Source: Thermococcus piezophilus
GTDB lineage: Archaea; Methanobacteriota_B; Thermococci; Thermococcales; Thermococcaceae
Reading direction: 5' to 3'
Assembly: GCF_001647085.1 (NCBI RefSeq)
Contig: NZ_CP015520.1
Coordinates: 1,570,219-1,634,218, forward strand
Length of the DNA stretch: 64,000 nt
Each line of letters opens with the position of its first letter. Position 1 is the stretch's first letter. The notes under the pieces were generated by a model. The model did not search any database. It saw only the letters and a program-made list of their open reading frames with translations, and was not told the DNA's origin. The position numbers and the translations under genes are program-made. Positions 35,599-45,108 of the stretch are shown here, one piece after another.

Positions 35599-35710
35599 CC
35601 TCATCACCATTAGCTATATATATCCTTCTATCAAAGAAATCCCAAGGGGATTCACCGTCTTAGTATATTAGCGCTTATATTTAAACATTATCGTGCAAAA
35701 GGTGAGAAAC

Positions 35711-37173
35711 ATGAGGGTGCTGATACTCGGGGGTGGCGCAATCGGCCGCTCAATAGCTGAGTCTCTCAAGGGGGAATTTGAGATTATAATCATTGAAAAA
35801 GACGAGCTTCGGGCTAAGGCCCTTGAAGAGAGCGGTTTTCAGGTAATTCAAGGTGATTTCTCATACACAGCTACACTCCTGAAAGCTGGAATTGAGAGAG
35901 CCGAGATGGCTATAATCACGACGATGAACGTCGATACAATCAAAAAAACCGTCTACGTCATACATACAAACAACAAAGAAATTCCTATTCTGACTGTCTT
36001 ACCTGACGAAATAAGCCTTGATGAACTCATCTCTCAGATAAATGAGGAGTTTGAGGCAGAGGTCAAAGTGGACTATGCGATCTCTCCAAGGGCTGCACTC
36101 AAAGATGCAATGGTAAGGACAGTTGGGATGCTCGGAGAAAAGAAAAACGCCAACCTTCTCGTCAAGAAGCTCAAGGAGCTTCGGAACGAGGGGGATTCCA
36201 TTCTCATTGTCATACACGACAACCCTGACCCAGACGCGATAGCAAGCGCCACAGCCCTGAGCGTCATAGCTCGGACACTCGGATTCAAGACCCAGATAGT
36301 CTACGGTGGCGAGATAACCCACCACGAGAACAGGGCCTTTGTGAACCTCCTCGGAGTAGAGCTCAGGAAAATATCCCGCGGCTCCTATGAGCTGAGGCGC
36401 TACCCCTTCATAGCCCTCGTTGACTGTCAGCCCAATGGAAACCTGACGATACTCGACCAGAGTGACTACGAAAAGATAAAAGTTCTCATCGACCATCATC
36501 AAATCCTCCAGCACCTTCAGGAGCTTCTTCCCGAGGATGCCTTCCTTGACATAAGGCCCGAGGTCTATTCCTCCTCCGCAATACTGGCAGAATATCTGAG
36601 GATGCTCAACATCTCGGTTAACCACATCCTCGGGACGGCTCTGTTCTATGGCGTATATATCGACACCAAAAAGTTCTCCAAACTCAGTCATGTCGATTTG
36701 AAGGCCATTGAGTTCTTAGCCGAGAAGGTGGACTATGAGCTCCTCGATAAGATAGAGCACCCGGACATATCCACTGAGACTGCGAGATACTCGCAAAGGC
36801 CATAATGAACAGGCGCATCTACAAGAACGTGGTTATTTCCAACGTTGGGTTCATCACCAACCGCGACGCCATAGCAGAATCGGCGGACTTCCTGCTGAGG
36901 CTGGAGGGAATAACGACGGTTCTCGTCTTCGGCATCGTTGACGACAGGATTGAGATTTCAGCCAGAACGCGCGACGTCAGGGTCAATATCGGGGCAGTTC
37001 TCAGGGAAGCCTTTGGCGACATCGGAAGTGGCGGTGGCCATGCCCAGTCCGGTGGTGCGAGGATTCCCCTCGGGATTTTCAAGCTAGCCAAGGACAAGAG
37101 CTCTCTTCTAAGGCTGGCAGAAGAGGCAATAACGGAAAAGTTCCTTGAGGCATTAAAAGTTAAAGAGGCTTAG
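35711..37173 (+). CDS. RCK/TrkA_N-DHH phosphoesterase, frameshifted near 36783
   Basis: ATG 35711 follows AGGTGAG. Residues about 1-120 form an RCK nucleotide-binding domain (MRVLILGGGAIGRSIAESL). A DHH domain follows (HDNPDPDAIASATAL, DHHQ at about 260), then a DHHA1 domain with GSGGGHAQSGGARIP. Reading continuity breaks at 36781-36784: STETA should continue EILAKAIMNRRIYKN, and one missing G explains it. Restored length is 487 residues. DHH-DHHA1 proteins degrade nano-RNAs, pAp or cyclic dinucleotides; the RCK domain suggests nucleotide-gated activity. Confidence 0.82.
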
Positions 37174-37175
37174 CC

Positions 37176-37385
37176 TCACTCTTCTTTTGACCTTACGAGG
37201 ATTATGTCGCCTATCGCCGTGACCCTATCGTAGGGAACGCCGACTTTCTCGCCAGGCAGTCCGAGGGCAAGGATTTTCCCGCGTCCTTTGTCTATCTCAA
37301 TGAGGACCTCGTCGACGTAGCCGACATAGTAGCCCCTGGTGTTGTAAATCTGCTTTCCGTAGAGCCTCGAGAGGCGCATCACCAT
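37176..37385 (-). CDS. PRC-barrel domain protein
   Basis: A 69-residue single-domain PRC-barrel protein. It contains RLYGKQIYNTRGYYVGYVDEV and GLPGEKVGVPYDRVTAIGDIILV, the folding core of this small beta-barrel, which is found in RimM and photosynthetic reaction centre proteins and as stand-alone archaeal proteins. ATG 37385 is favoured by GGTGGTTAG; ATG 37379 is the alternative. It converges on the RCK-DHH gene with a two-base gap. Confidence 0.8.
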   Translation of the reverse strand: MVMRLSRLYGKQIYNTRGYYVGYVDEVLIEIDKGRGKILALGLPGEKVGVPYDRVTAIGDIILVRSKEE

Positions 37386-37426
37386 TCTAACCACCAGAGT
37401 AGGTTACTGGCGAACATATTTAAACG

Positions 37427-37951
37427 TTACCTCAGTGGGATCTTCTTCGCTTTTGTAAAGGCCCACCTCGCGAAGACCGCAAAGAATGCTAAGATCGCCC
37501 CCATCACACCAACCACAAAGAGGCTTACAACGGCACCTTCCATCTCCTGGAGCGGCTGGTAGCCCTTAAAGGCCAGCATAGCCACGGTAAAGCCCCCGAA
37601 GTATGTTATAGGTACGAGGAACATGTCTAAAAGACCCTCGGATTTTATGAAGAGCATTATAGTCATCACTGCGGCCAGGAACAGGTAGACCTCGGTCGGC
37701 TTTACGTCCCTTACCATCCAGATGCCAGCTAGGATAACAGTGACCGCAAAACCAAAGGGAAAGGAATAGGCGGAGGCGTTGACCTTAATCCTGTACCTAA
37801 TGCCGAGGAGTGCACCGATGAGCATGCCCACGTATATCAAGTATACCGAACCATCGTTGTTGAGGGTGGAGTAAAGTGCCACTGCCACGATGAATCCAAG
37901 AAACGACCCGATTCCCGCTCCTGTTAGGATGGACTTCCATTCCTCCATCAT
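37427..37951 (-). CDS. Integral membrane protein, function unknown
   Basis: A 174-residue protein with five to six hydrophobic segments (for example [50 protein letters not shown]). It starts with ATG ATG at 37951, four bases overlapping the ribK stop, so the genes are coupled. The family is not recognised. A link with riboflavin kinase is suggested only by the operon. Confidence 0.65.
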   Translation of the reverse strand: MMEEWKSILTGAGIGSFLGFIVAVALYSTLNNDGSVYLIYVGMLIGALLGIRYRIKVNASAYSFPFGFAVTVILAGIWMVRDVKPTEVYLFLAAVMTIMLFIKSEGLLDMFLVPITYFGGFTVAMLAFKGYQPLQEMEGAVVSLFVVGVMGAILAFFAVFARWAFTKAKKIPLR

Positions 37952-38586
37952 CCTTTCACGACCCTTAGAGTTATTCTCGACCCGTCCTTAAGGTTTAGTG
38001 CTTCTCTCAAATAGACGGGAGCTATTATTTCAGCTATTCTGGGCGGATGGACGGTTCTCGAGGGTACCACTATCGCACCCTCTATGTCGTTGATCCTAAT
38101 GCGGTAGGCCTTGACGTCCCCAAAGGTTCTGCCATCCTTGGTGAAGCCCGGGAGTACAACAGGCCTGACACCACAGAGGGCGTCGAAAACTGTCTTCGGG
38201 AAGAGAACCCTGATGTTGAGCGTTCCGAGATATGGATCGAAACCGAGGTACTCCCTTATTAAGTGGGCGTACTGCTTAACGTAATAGGCCCCTTCTCCGA
38301 TTCCTGAGATTACCTCTCCTATTATTACCCCGTTGTAGAGCGCCTCGGAGATGGCATCGCAGAGGCTTTCGAGGAACGCTAGTCCCTCATGGTCTATCTC
38401 GACGTAGGTTTTCCTGCCTAGGACCTCTTTGGAGACTAGGCCTTCCTTCTCCATCTCGTCTAGCAGTCTGAGAACCGATTGGGGAGATATTCCTAGCTCA
38501 TCGGCGAGCTCCCTGAGAGTTATCTTGACTTTTTCACCTATTGCACCCTTTTTTGCGAGCGTGACTAGCAGTTTGAGCCTTTTCAT
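37948..38586 (-). CDS. ribK: CTP-dependent riboflavin kinase with HTH domain (RbkR type)
   Basis: A 212-residue two-domain protein. The N-terminal winged helix (about 1-80, [23 protein letters not shown]) is followed by the archaeal CTP-dependent riboflavin kinase domain ([61 protein letters not shown]). It converts riboflavin to FMN with CTP. Proteins with this domain pairing (RbkR) also repress or activate riboflavin genes. It overlaps the endonuclease V gene by four bases. Confidence 0.92.
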   Translation of the reverse strand: MKRLKLLVTLAKKGAIGEKVKITLRELADELGISPQSVLRLLDEMEKEGLVSKEVLGRKTYVEIDHEGLAFLESLCDAISEALYNGVIIGEVISGIGEGAYYVKQYAHLIREYLGFDPYLGTLNIRVLFPKTVFDALCGVRPVVLPGFTKDGRTFGDVKAYRIRINDIEGAIVVPSRTVHPPRIAEIIAPVYLREALNLKDGSRITLRVVKG

Positions 38587-39152
38587 AGGATTCCCCTCTT
38601 TGAGAGCCTATCAGCGAGTTTTAGCGGCTTTGGATAGCCTCGCTCTAGTAGAGCTTCAACTATTCTCACAGCAGAGTTCAAATCGATTAGATGTCCGACG
38701 CTTACATAAACTTTTCCCACCCTCACGAAGGATTCCTCAGGAACGCCGCGCAGGGGCCTTTTGGCGACGCCTATGGTTGGTTTATGGAGTAGGAGACCTA
38801 TATGGGAGGCCAGTCCGTAGCCCCTTGGGTGTGCTCTTCCGTGGCCCTCGACGAGCAGGACCTCGAACTCTTCACCGCGAAGGGCCAAGAGAACTGACCT
38901 TGTCTCCCTGAGGAAAAAGAACGTCGAAACGTAAGGAAAGCTAACTTCGGTTTCCATAACCTTGGATTTCAGAACTTTGCAGGAAGGAAAAGAGCACAGG
39001 ATGAAAGCGCTCCTTGCGAGGCTTCCCCTGTAGGAAACATCAACTGCCCCAACTGTTTCGATGTCCTCCAGTTTGAGCGGCCTCTCGACTACCCTGGCGG
39101 CGAGCTTCCACTGAACTTCTGCAATCCTCTCGAGTTTTTTGTTTAATTCTAT
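38583..39152 (-). CDS. nfi: Endonuclease V, unusual start codon
   Basis: Recognises deaminated bases, chiefly inosine, and nicks 3' of them. The full-length family signature is present in one open frame: [10 protein letters not shown] near residue 45 with the catalytic Asp, [16 protein letters not shown]-like, [21 protein letters not shown] with the second Asp/Glu/His set, GVAKRPL and SVGHLIDL. The first ATG (38957) would cut off the first 65 residues including a catalytic Asp. The frame opens just after a TAA, and the likely start is ATA 39152 (or ATT 39155), 7-10 bases after AGGTGAT. A start-codon error in the sequence is equally possible. Confidence 0.8.
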   Translation of the reverse strand: MELNKKLERIAEVQWKLAARVVERPLKLEDIETVGAVDVSYRGSLARSAFILCSFPSCKVLKSKVMETEVSFPYVSTFFFLRETRSVLLALRGEEFEVLLVEGHGRAHPRGYGLASHIGLLLHKPTIGVAKRPLRGVPEESFVRVGKVYVSVGHLIDLNSAVRIVEALLERGYPKPLKLADRLSKRGIL

Positions 39153-39182
39153 AATAACTTAATCACCTAATTATGTAATTAG

Positions 39183-39800
39183 CTAATCCTTTAGAGTTTT
39201 TTCGAGCTTCTCCTCTAGGCTCTTGCTCAGCTTCGCCCTCGTCAAATCTTCGAGAGTTCTCTCGAGGATGTGTCTTGCCTGATCCTGCTTTTGGCGAATG
39301 TTTACAAGACCTTTTGGATATTCGAGCGTCATGAGCTCCTCGTAGGCATCTTCCATGAATCTGTAAACTTCCTCAGCCTTACCCAGTTTGCCCTCAAGGA
39401 GCAACCGCAGGAAATGTCTCCTCAGCTCGCCAATGAAGTCTCCTATACCCAGGGCATAGTCCGCCGCTGGAACTCCGAGTTCTCCCGGGGACGGGAAGTC
39501 CCTCCCAGCGATGTAGCTGTAGAAGAGCGTCGCCTCAACGAACTCCTGGTGGGCGCTCTGGACATAGCCGCTGAAGTAGAGGTCCGGGTGGTCGGCCAGT
39601 CTCTTCCTCAGCTGTGCAACTTTCTCGCGTGCCAGTTTGAGTCTCTCCTCGGCTTTCCCAATTTCTCCCCTGTGGAGGGCCTTTATAGTGTCCCCGCCCA
39701 GTCTTACGATCTCTCTCGTGAGTTTCAATGCTTCTTCCCTGAGGGCGTCCTTTTCGTCGAGAACGGCTCTAATCTCAGAGACTATTTTCTTCAGTCCCAT
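39183..39800 (-). CDS. Translin family RNA/ssDNA-binding protein
   Basis: A 205-residue all-helical protein. Diagnostic stretches are [42 protein letters not shown], and [22 protein letters not shown] with the acidic residues that in TRAX-like members form the RNase site (E in QEFVEA, D in [10 protein letters not shown]-rich helix). Archaeal translin proteins form octameric barrels. ATG 39800 follows TGGTGAAAGC. It is the first of the translin-nfi-ribK-membrane protein cluster. Confidence 0.88.
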   Translation of the reverse strand: MGLKKIVSEIRAVLDEKDALREEALKLTREIVRLGGDTIKALHRGEIGKAEERLKLAREKVAQLRKRLADHPDLYFSGYVQSAHQEFVEATLFYSYIAGRDFPSPGELGVPAADYALGIGDFIGELRRHFLRLLLEGKLGKAEEVYRFMEDAYEELMTLEYPKGLVNIRQKQDQARHILERTLEDLTRAKLSKSLEEKLEKTLKD

Positions 39801-39835
39801 GCTTTCACCAGAAAAAGTTGGGGGAAGTCCTTAAA

Positions 39836-39998
39836 AATGTGGGCTTGGCTGATCCCCCGCCTTCATTGAAAGCCGGAAGGCGGTCTCGAGCGGTCCGGAG
39901 GCCAAGCCCTGTTCGCTCGGCCGTCCACCGTGCTCACAGCATCCCCTCGGGAAGCTCCCACGGCCGGGCTGCCGAGCGGCGTCGGATGCTTACTCGTT
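39836..39998 (-). ncRNA. H/ACA-type guide RNA, two hairpins with ACA boxes, minus strand
   Basis: On the minus strand, CGCTCGGC...GCCGAGCG (8 bp) closes hairpin I, followed by A and an ACA box (about 39912-39910). Hairpin I has an inner CCGTG/CACGG stem and, above it, GGA opposite TGTGA, a good kink-turn for L7Ae. Hairpin II is closed by GGGCTTGGC...GCCAAGCCC (9 bp), followed directly by ACA (39840-39838) and TTTTT. It contains a CCGCCTTC/GAAGGCGG inner stem and an internal loop. A TATA-like CTTAAAATT centred near 40022, with CCGAAAC upstream, lies about 26 bases before the start. This explains the GC-rich gap between translin and mat. Confidence 0.8.
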
Positions 39999-40074
39999 AT
40001 GGAGAATTTTCGAGGAGAATTTTAAGGGTTTCGGATTTCATAACTGTGAAGAATATTAGTCTCCCTAATTCATG

Positions 40075-40089
40075 CCGAAAATTATATAA
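40075..40089 (+). promoter_or_regulatory. BRE/TATA promoter of mat
   Basis: CCGAAAATTATATAAG: a BRE-like CCGAAA followed by ATTATATAA, about 47 bases before the start codon. It gives a leader of about 28 bases that contains GAGGTGA. Confidence 0.7.
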
Positions 40090-40135
40090 GCTGATGAACA
40101 GACCCGTCCAAGACAACAAAGTTGAGGTGACGCTC

Positions 40136-41353
40136 ATGGCCGGAAAAGTTAGGAACATAGTGGTTGAGGAGCTCGTGAGGACTCCTGTGGAGATGCAGAA
40201 GGTCGAGCTCGTCGAAAGAAAGGGGATAGGCCACCCAGACAGTATAGCCGACGGTATAGCCGAGGCCGTTAGCAGGGCTCTCAGCAGAGAGTACCTAAAG
40301 AGATATGGAATTATTCTCCACCACAACACCGACCAGGTCGAGGTCGTTGGCGGTAAGGCCTACCCGCGCTTCGGTGGCGGTGAGGTCATCAAGCCAATTT
40401 ACATTCTCCTCTCCGGTAGGGCTGTCGAGATAGTCGATAGGGAGATGTTCCCCGTTCACGAGGTCGCAATAAAGGCTGCCAGGGAGTACCTGAAGAATGC
40501 CGTCAGGCACCTTGATCTCGACTACCACATCGTTATCGACTCCCGCGTAGGCCAGGGAAGCGTTGACCTCGTTGGAGTCTTCAACAAGGCCAAGGAAACT
40601 CCGATTCCGCTTGCCAACGACACCTCCTTCGGCGTCGGCTACGCTCCACTTAGCGAAACCGAGAGGATAGTCCTTGAGACCGAAAAGCTGCTCAACAGCG
40701 ACGAGTTCAAGAAGAAGTGGCCGGCTGTTGGTGAGGACATAAAGGTCATGGGCCTCAGGAGGGGCGATGAAATAGACATAACTATAGCCGCCGCCATAGT
40801 CGACAGCGAGGTTCAGAACCCTGGAGAGTACTTTGCCGTCAAGCAGGCTATCTACGAGGCCGCTAAGGGCGTCGCCGAGGCCCACACCGAGAGGAAGGTC
40901 AACATCTACGTCAACACCGCCGACGACACGGAGAAGGGCATCTACTACATCACCGTCACCGGAACTTCAGCCGAGGCCGGCGACGACGGTTCCGTTGGTA
41001 GAGGCAACCGTGTTAACGGCCTCATCACTCCAAACAGGCACATGAGCATGGAGGCCGCCGCTGGAAAGAACCCGGTCAGCCACGTTGGAAAGATTTACAA
41101 CCTCCTCTCGATGCTCATCGCCAACGACATAGCGGAGCAGGTCGAGGGCGTCGAGGAGGTCTACGTCAGGATACTCAGCCAGATAGGCAAGCCGATTGAC
41201 GAGCCGCTTGTTGCCAGCATCCAGGTGATACCTAAGAAGGGCTACAGCATCGATGCCATACAGAAGCCCGCCTACGAGATAGCCGACGCTTGGCTCGCCG
41301 ACATAACCAAGATTCAGAAGATGATTCTTGAGGACAAGCTCACCGTCTTCTGA
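40136..41353 (+). CDS. mat: S-adenosylmethionine synthetase, archaeal type
   Basis: A 405-residue archaeal MAT (distinct from bacterial MetK) that makes SAM from methionine and ATP. Motifs include [20 protein letters not shown] near the N-terminus, [45 protein letters not shown] and [19 protein letters not shown] 40136 follows GAGGTGACGCTC. It has a strong promoter and stands alone. Its product feeds the SAM-dependent RNA-modification enzymes. Confidence 0.97.
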   Translation: MAGKVRNIVVEELVRTPVEMQKVELVERKGIGHPDSIADGIAEAVSRALSREYLKRYGIILHHNTDQVEVVGGKAYPRFGGGEVIKPIYILLSGRAVEIVDREMFPVHEVAIKAAREYLKNAVRHLDLDYHIVIDSRVGQGSVDLVGVFNKAKETPIPLANDTSFGVGYAPLSETERIVLETEKLLNSDEFKKKWPAVGEDIKVMGLRRGDEIDITIAAAIVDSEVQNPGEYFAVKQAIYEAAKGVAEAHTERKVNIYVNTADDTEKGIYYITVTGTSAEAGDDGSVGRGNRVNGLITPNRHMSMEAAAGKNPVSHVGKIYNLLSMLIANDIAEQVEGVEEVYVRILSQIGKPIDEPLVASIQVIPKKGYSIDAIQKPAYEIADAWLADITKIQKMILEDKLTVF

Positions 41354-41393
41354 GCGTTTCCCCTTTCTTTAAAAGTTTTTAAAGTTGAGGGAG

Positions 41394-41615
41394 TCAGACG
41401 GCCGGGTAGCCGCTCTGCTTAAGGGTTCTTATGAGCCTTGCTTCTTCCATCAAGACCTGGAATTTCTCCTTCCTAACCTTGGAAAGAACCTCCGCAGCTA
41501 TTTTCTTCTGGCGGGAAAGTCTAACCAGCCTGGCCTCCTCGAGGAGGAGCATCTTTTTCCTTTCCCTTACTAGCTGAAGCCTCTTCTGAAGTAGAGTGGA
41601 TTTCAGCCGCTTCAT
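41394..41615 (-). CDS. Small basic helical protein, function unknown
   Basis: A 73-residue highly charged protein starting at ATG 41615 after AGGTGAGTAGT. It is built of Arg/Lys/Leu-rich helix (MKRLKSTLLQKRLQLVRERK, LEEARLVRLSRQKKIAAEVL), with a duplicated LMEEARLIRTL/LLEEARLVRL motif, and probably forms a coiled coil or binds nucleic acid. The family is not recognised. It lies between mat (convergent) and the AK6 gene (divergent). Confidence 0.65.
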   Translation of the reverse strand: MKRLKSTLLQKRLQLVRERKKMLLLEEARLVRLSRQKKIAAEVLSKVRKEKFQVLMEEARLIRTLKQSGYPAV

Positions 41616-41750
41616 ACTACTCACCTTGCCATAATTGGAGGCCCCAAACCTTATAAGTCTTTCGTTTTCTACTAAAGTCGAAATCGACAAGTGTCGAAGC
41701 GAGACCATAGGTTTAAAAACCTACTTGTGGTTATTAAAACTGGTGAGGGC

Positions 41751-42281
41751 ATGAGGATAGCAATAACAGGAACGCCCGGAGTTGGGAAGACAACAGTCTC
41801 AAAACTGCTCGCCGGGAGGCTGGGCTACGAGTACACAAGTGTAAAAGACTTCGCGGTCGAACACGGGATAGGCAAGAGGGTTGGCGATGAAATCGAGATA
41901 GACGTTGATGAGCTCGCCGAGATCATGGACGAGACCATTGGGAAGAACGTGGTCATAGACGGTCATCTGAGCCATTACGTTCCGGTGGATTTCGTGATAG
42001 TCCTGAGGGCAGACCCCAAAATTGTGGCGCAACGTTTAATTGAGAGGGACTACCTAAAGAAAAAGGTAGGGGAGAATGTGGAGGCCGAGCTCATAGACGA
42101 GATACTGGTTGAGGCTCTGGAAGAGAACGAGAACGTGATTGAAGTGGATACAACTGGAAAAACTCCCGAAGAAATCGTGGAGGAAATAGTACACCTCTTG
42201 GAGGGGGGAGTTAAAAGGCGCGTTGGAATTGTAGACTGGAGTGACAGGTTTGACGATATAGTAGAATATCTGAGGAGGTGA
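41751..42281 (+). CDS. AK6/Fap7-type adenylate kinase
   Basis: A 176-residue P-loop kinase. Walker A is GTPGVGKTT near the N-terminus, the NMP-binding part includes [10 protein letters not shown], the [12 protein letters not shown] segment follows, and the [11 protein letters not shown] lid is short. These are features of AK6/Fap7, which in archaea and eukaryotes acts with uS11 in small ribosomal subunit maturation as well as having adenylate kinase/ATPase activity. ATG 41751 follows GGTGAGGGC. htpX follows after four bases. Confidence 0.88.
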   Translation: MRIAITGTPGVGKTTVSKLLAGRLGYEYTSVKDFAVEHGIGKRVGDEIEIDVDELAEIMDETIGKNVVIDGHLSHYVPVDFVIVLRADPKIVAQRLIERDYLKKKVGENVEAELIDEILVEALEENENVIEVDTTGKTPEEIVEEIVHLLEGGVKRRVGIVDWSDRFDDIVEYLRR

Positions 42282-42285
42282 TAGA

Positions 42286-43158
42286 ATGGGACTTGGGCTC
42301 TGGTTGAGAACAAGCCTGCTCATGGGTTTCCTCACTGGCCTGTTGATGGCCATCGGCTACGTCATAGGCGGCCAAGACGCGGCCTTCCTGATGTTCCTCT
42401 TCGCGCTGGCGATAAACTTCTTCTCCTACTGGTACAGCGACAAAATAGTGCTAGCTTGGTATAGGGCAAGGATAGTGGACGAGAGCGAGGCTCCAGAGCT
42501 CTACGCTATAGTCAGAAAGCTCGCCGAAAGGGCGGGCATTCCCACGCCAAGGATTGCGATAATTCCCAGCGAGACGCCAAACGCCTTCGCAACTGGCAGG
42601 GATCCTAAGCACGCGGTAGTGGCGGTTACCCAGGGCCTCCTTAGGATTCTCGACAGGGACGAGCTCGAAGGAGTCATAGCTCACGAGCTGGGCCACGTAA
42701 AGAACAGGGACATACTCATAAGCACAATAGCGGCAGCCCTGGCTGGGGCCATAATTAACCTCGCCTACTGGGCGAGGTGGATAGCCATCTTCGGCGGCTT
42801 TGGCAGGGACGACAGGGACGGAAGCAACGTGATCACTGCTATCCTCATAGCCATCCTCGCCCCGATAGTGGCGATGATGATACAGATGGCAATAAGCCGC
42901 TCAAGGGAGTACCTGGCGGACGAAACTGGGGCCAGAATAAGCGGCAAGCCGTGGGCCCTCGCGAGGGCACTCGAAAAGATTGAAGCCGCGGTAAGATACA
43001 GGCCTATGAGCGAAGGCAACCCAGCCACCGCTCACATGTTCATAGTGAACCCCTTCAGGGGGATGAGTGTTGCCGAGTTGTTCTCCACCCACCCGCCAAC
43101 GGAGAAGAGGATAGCGCGCCTCAGGAAGATAGCCGAGGAGATGGGCATGTACTTCTGA
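42286..43158 (+). CDS. htpX: HtpX family membrane metalloprotease (M48)
   Basis: A 290-residue membrane zinc protease for quality control of membrane proteins. Two N-terminal membrane helices (about 8-50) are followed by [20 protein letters not shown], the zinc site [10 protein letters not shown] (about residues 129-138), two more helices, and the third ligand in [11 protein letters not shown]. The active site faces the cytoplasm. ATG 42286 follows GAGGTGATAGA. It is co-directional with AK6. Confidence 0.93.
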   Translation: MGLGLWLRTSLLMGFLTGLLMAIGYVIGGQDAAFLMFLFALAINFFSYWYSDKIVLAWYRARIVDESEAPELYAIVRKLAERAGIPTPRIAIIPSETPNAFATGRDPKHAVVAVTQGLLRILDRDELEGVIAHELGHVKNRDILISTIAAALAGAIINLAYWARWIAIFGGFGRDDRDGSNVITAILIAILAPIVAMMIQMAISRSREYLADETGARISGKPWALARALEKIEAAVRYRPMSEGNPATAHMFIVNPFRGMSVAELFSTHPPTEKRIARLRKIAEEMGMYF

Positions 43159-43192
43159 GTCTTTCATCATTTTTTGTTCTGGAGTGGTAGCA

Positions 43193-43837
43193 ATGAGGCT
43201 TGTCGCTATAACTGACCTCCATGGAAACCTCGAAATGGTCGAGAAGTTCTCCAGAAGGCTCTCTGCGGAGGACTTCGATGCCCTGCTCATTGCAGGGGAC
43301 GTAACCAACTTCAGCGGTGCTGAAACGGCCAGGAGGATTCTGAGGCATCTCTTGGAGCTCGGCAAGCCAATCATAGCTGTCCACGGCAACTGCGACGGCA
43401 GGGACGTGCCAGAGCTTTTGGAAGAACTTGGAATCTCTGTCCACAACAAGCGGGTTGAGCTCAACGGACTGGGCGTCGTTGGAGTCGGTGGCTCAAACAT
43501 CACCCCTTTCAACACAATATGGGAGCTAACCGAAGAAGAAATCCACGGGATTCTTGAGAGGAACTACCAAAAGGGAGACGTGATACTCTCCCACGCTCCA
43601 CCCTACAACACAGTAACTGACAAAGTTCGCTCCGGACTTCACGTCGGCAGTAAGGCGTTGAGGAGTTTCATCGAGGAGAGGCAGCCCCCCTTGGTCATCT
43701 GCGGCCACATCCACGAGGCGAGGGGCGTCGACAGAATTGGAGAAACCCCGGTAATAAACCCCGGGCCGCTCTTCAAAGGCTACTACGCGATCATAGAAAT
43801 TGGAGAAGAGATAAACGCCAGGTTGGAGCGTCTATGA
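43193..43837 (+). CDS. Calcineurin-like metallophosphoesterase
   Basis: A 214-residue single-domain phosphoesterase with all the metal ligands: TDLHGN (N-terminus), AGDVTN, HGNCDG, HAPPYN and GHIHEARG. Such archaeal proteins hydrolyse phosphodiesters or phosphomonoesters; the substrate is unknown. ATG 43193 follows GGAGTGGTAGC. It follows htpX after 34 bases. Confidence 0.88.
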   Translation: MRLVAITDLHGNLEMVEKFSRRLSAEDFDALLIAGDVTNFSGAETARRILRHLLELGKPIIAVHGNCDGRDVPELLEELGISVHNKRVELNGLGVVGVGGSNITPFNTIWELTEEEIHGILERNYQKGDVILSHAPPYNTVTDKVRSGLHVGSKALRSFIEERQPPLVICGHIHEARGVDRIGETPVINPGPLFKGYYAIIEIGEEINARLERL

Positions 43838-43859
43838 GGTCAAATGGAAAAAGGAAACC

Positions 43860-45029
43860 TCAGACCAGCTTTTTCTCTTTTAACACATTCTCCATTCTGT
43901 CCATTGCTTCTTCAAGCTGCTCGTAGGCAGTGGCGTAGCTTATCCTGACGTAGCCCTCTCCGGCCTCTCCGAAGGCGCTGCCGGGAACGACCGCGACCTT
44001 CGCCTTGAGGAGCATCAGTTCGCTGAACTCTTTGCTCTTCAGCCCAGTGTCCTTTATGCGCGGTAGTATGTAGAACGCTCCCTTGGGTTTTACCGTTGGC
44101 AGGCCCATCTCGTTTAGCCTCTTCCAGACGAGGTTTCTCCTCCTTTCGTACTCCCTGCGCATCTCCTCGACGGCCTTCCAGCTCCTCTCGTCCCTCAAAG
44201 CTTTTGAAGCCGCGTACTGGACGAAGGTTACGGGACAGGTGGCGTTGTACATCTGGAAGCGGGTCATCTTTTCGATTATCCACTCCGGCGCGGCGACGAA
44301 GCCGAGGCGCCAGCCCGTCATGGCGAAAGTCTTGGAGAAGCCGTTTATCGTTATCGTTCTCTCGAACATGCCGTCGAGAGCCGCTATGCTGTGGTTTCTG
44401 ACGCCGTCGTAAACGAAGTGCTCGTAAACCTCGTCGCTGAAAACTATCAGGTCGTGCTCGACGGCAAAATCGGCTATCTCCTCGAGATCCTTCTTGGTCA
44501 AAACGGCTCCCGTTGGGTTGTTCGGACTGTTTATTATGAGGGCTCTCGTCTTCTCGGTGACGTATTTCTCGAGGTCATCAACGCTCAGGCGGAACTCGTT
44601 CTCTTCATAGGTCGGGACTTCAACTGGTTTTCCTCCTGCGAGGATTACCGCTGGGGCATAGCTCACGAACATTGGGCTTGGGATCAGAACCTCCTCATTA
44701 TCCCTGAGAAACGCTGCGAGCCCCATAATGAACGCCTGGTTGGCCCCGACGGTTATCATTACCTGGCTCTTGGGGTCAACCTCAATGCCGTTCTGCTCCT
44801 TTAGCTTCCATGCAACGGCCTCGCGGAGCATCATGATTCCGGCGTTGGGGCTATAATGTGTCATCCCCTTGTCTAGGGCCTCTTTCGCGTACTCTTTGAT
44901 ATGCTCTGGGTTGTCAAAGTCAGGTTCTCCGATTCCGAGTGAGATGAGGCCCTCGACACCCTGAGCGAGGTCGAAGAGCTTTCTAATCTCAGAAGGGTTA
45001 ACGAGGTCTAATCTGTCGCTCAGCGCCAT
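43860..45029 (-). CDS. Aromatic aminotransferase (class I PLP enzyme)
   Basis: A 389-residue class I aminotransferase, close in sequence by recall to the aromatic aminotransferase of Pyrococcus horikoshii. It begins MALSDRLDLV and has VNGxNPTGAVL-like NSPNNPTGAVL, the PLP lysine in NGFSKTFAMTGWRLG, and VAVVPGSAFG near the C-terminus. It transfers amino groups between aromatic amino acids and 2-oxoglutarate, producing keto acids for the ferredoxin oxidoreductases. ATG 45029 follows GGTGATTCTC. Confidence 0.88.
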   Translation of the reverse strand: MALSDRLDLVNPSEIRKLFDLAQGVEGLISLGIGEPDFDNPEHIKEYAKEALDKGMTHYSPNAGIMMLREAVAWKLKEQNGIEVDPKSQVMITVGANQAFIMGLAAFLRDNEEVLIPSPMFVSYAPAVILAGGKPVEVPTYEENEFRLSVDDLEKYVTEKTRALIINSPNNPTGAVLTKKDLEEIADFAVEHDLIVFSDEVYEHFVYDGVRNHSIAALDGMFERTITINGFSKTFAMTGWRLGFVAAPEWIIEKMTRFQMYNATCPVTFVQYAASKALRDERSWKAVEEMRREYERRRNLVWKRLNEMGLPTVKPKGAFYILPRIKDTGLKSKEFSELMLLKAKVAVVPGSAFGEAGEGYVRISYATAYEQLEEAMDRMENVLKEKKLV

Positions 45030-45108
45030 GAGAATCACCAGATGCCCTTCGGTCCAATGTTTATAACTTTATCTCAGAGGAAAGATGGACATCGAAGAAT
45101 AGTAAAGT

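Noticed and set aside
26919-36800. Programmed -1 frameshifting in the Fe-S, adh and RCK-DHH genes
   Set aside because: No slippery heptamer at the break points, unrelated genes, and restored frames need a base that is absent; sequence error is simpler.
39818-40135. N-terminal extension of SAM synthetase by about 106 residues
   Set aside because: The extension lies over the H/ACA RNA and the mat promoter; ATG 40136 has a proper ribosome site and matches the family start.
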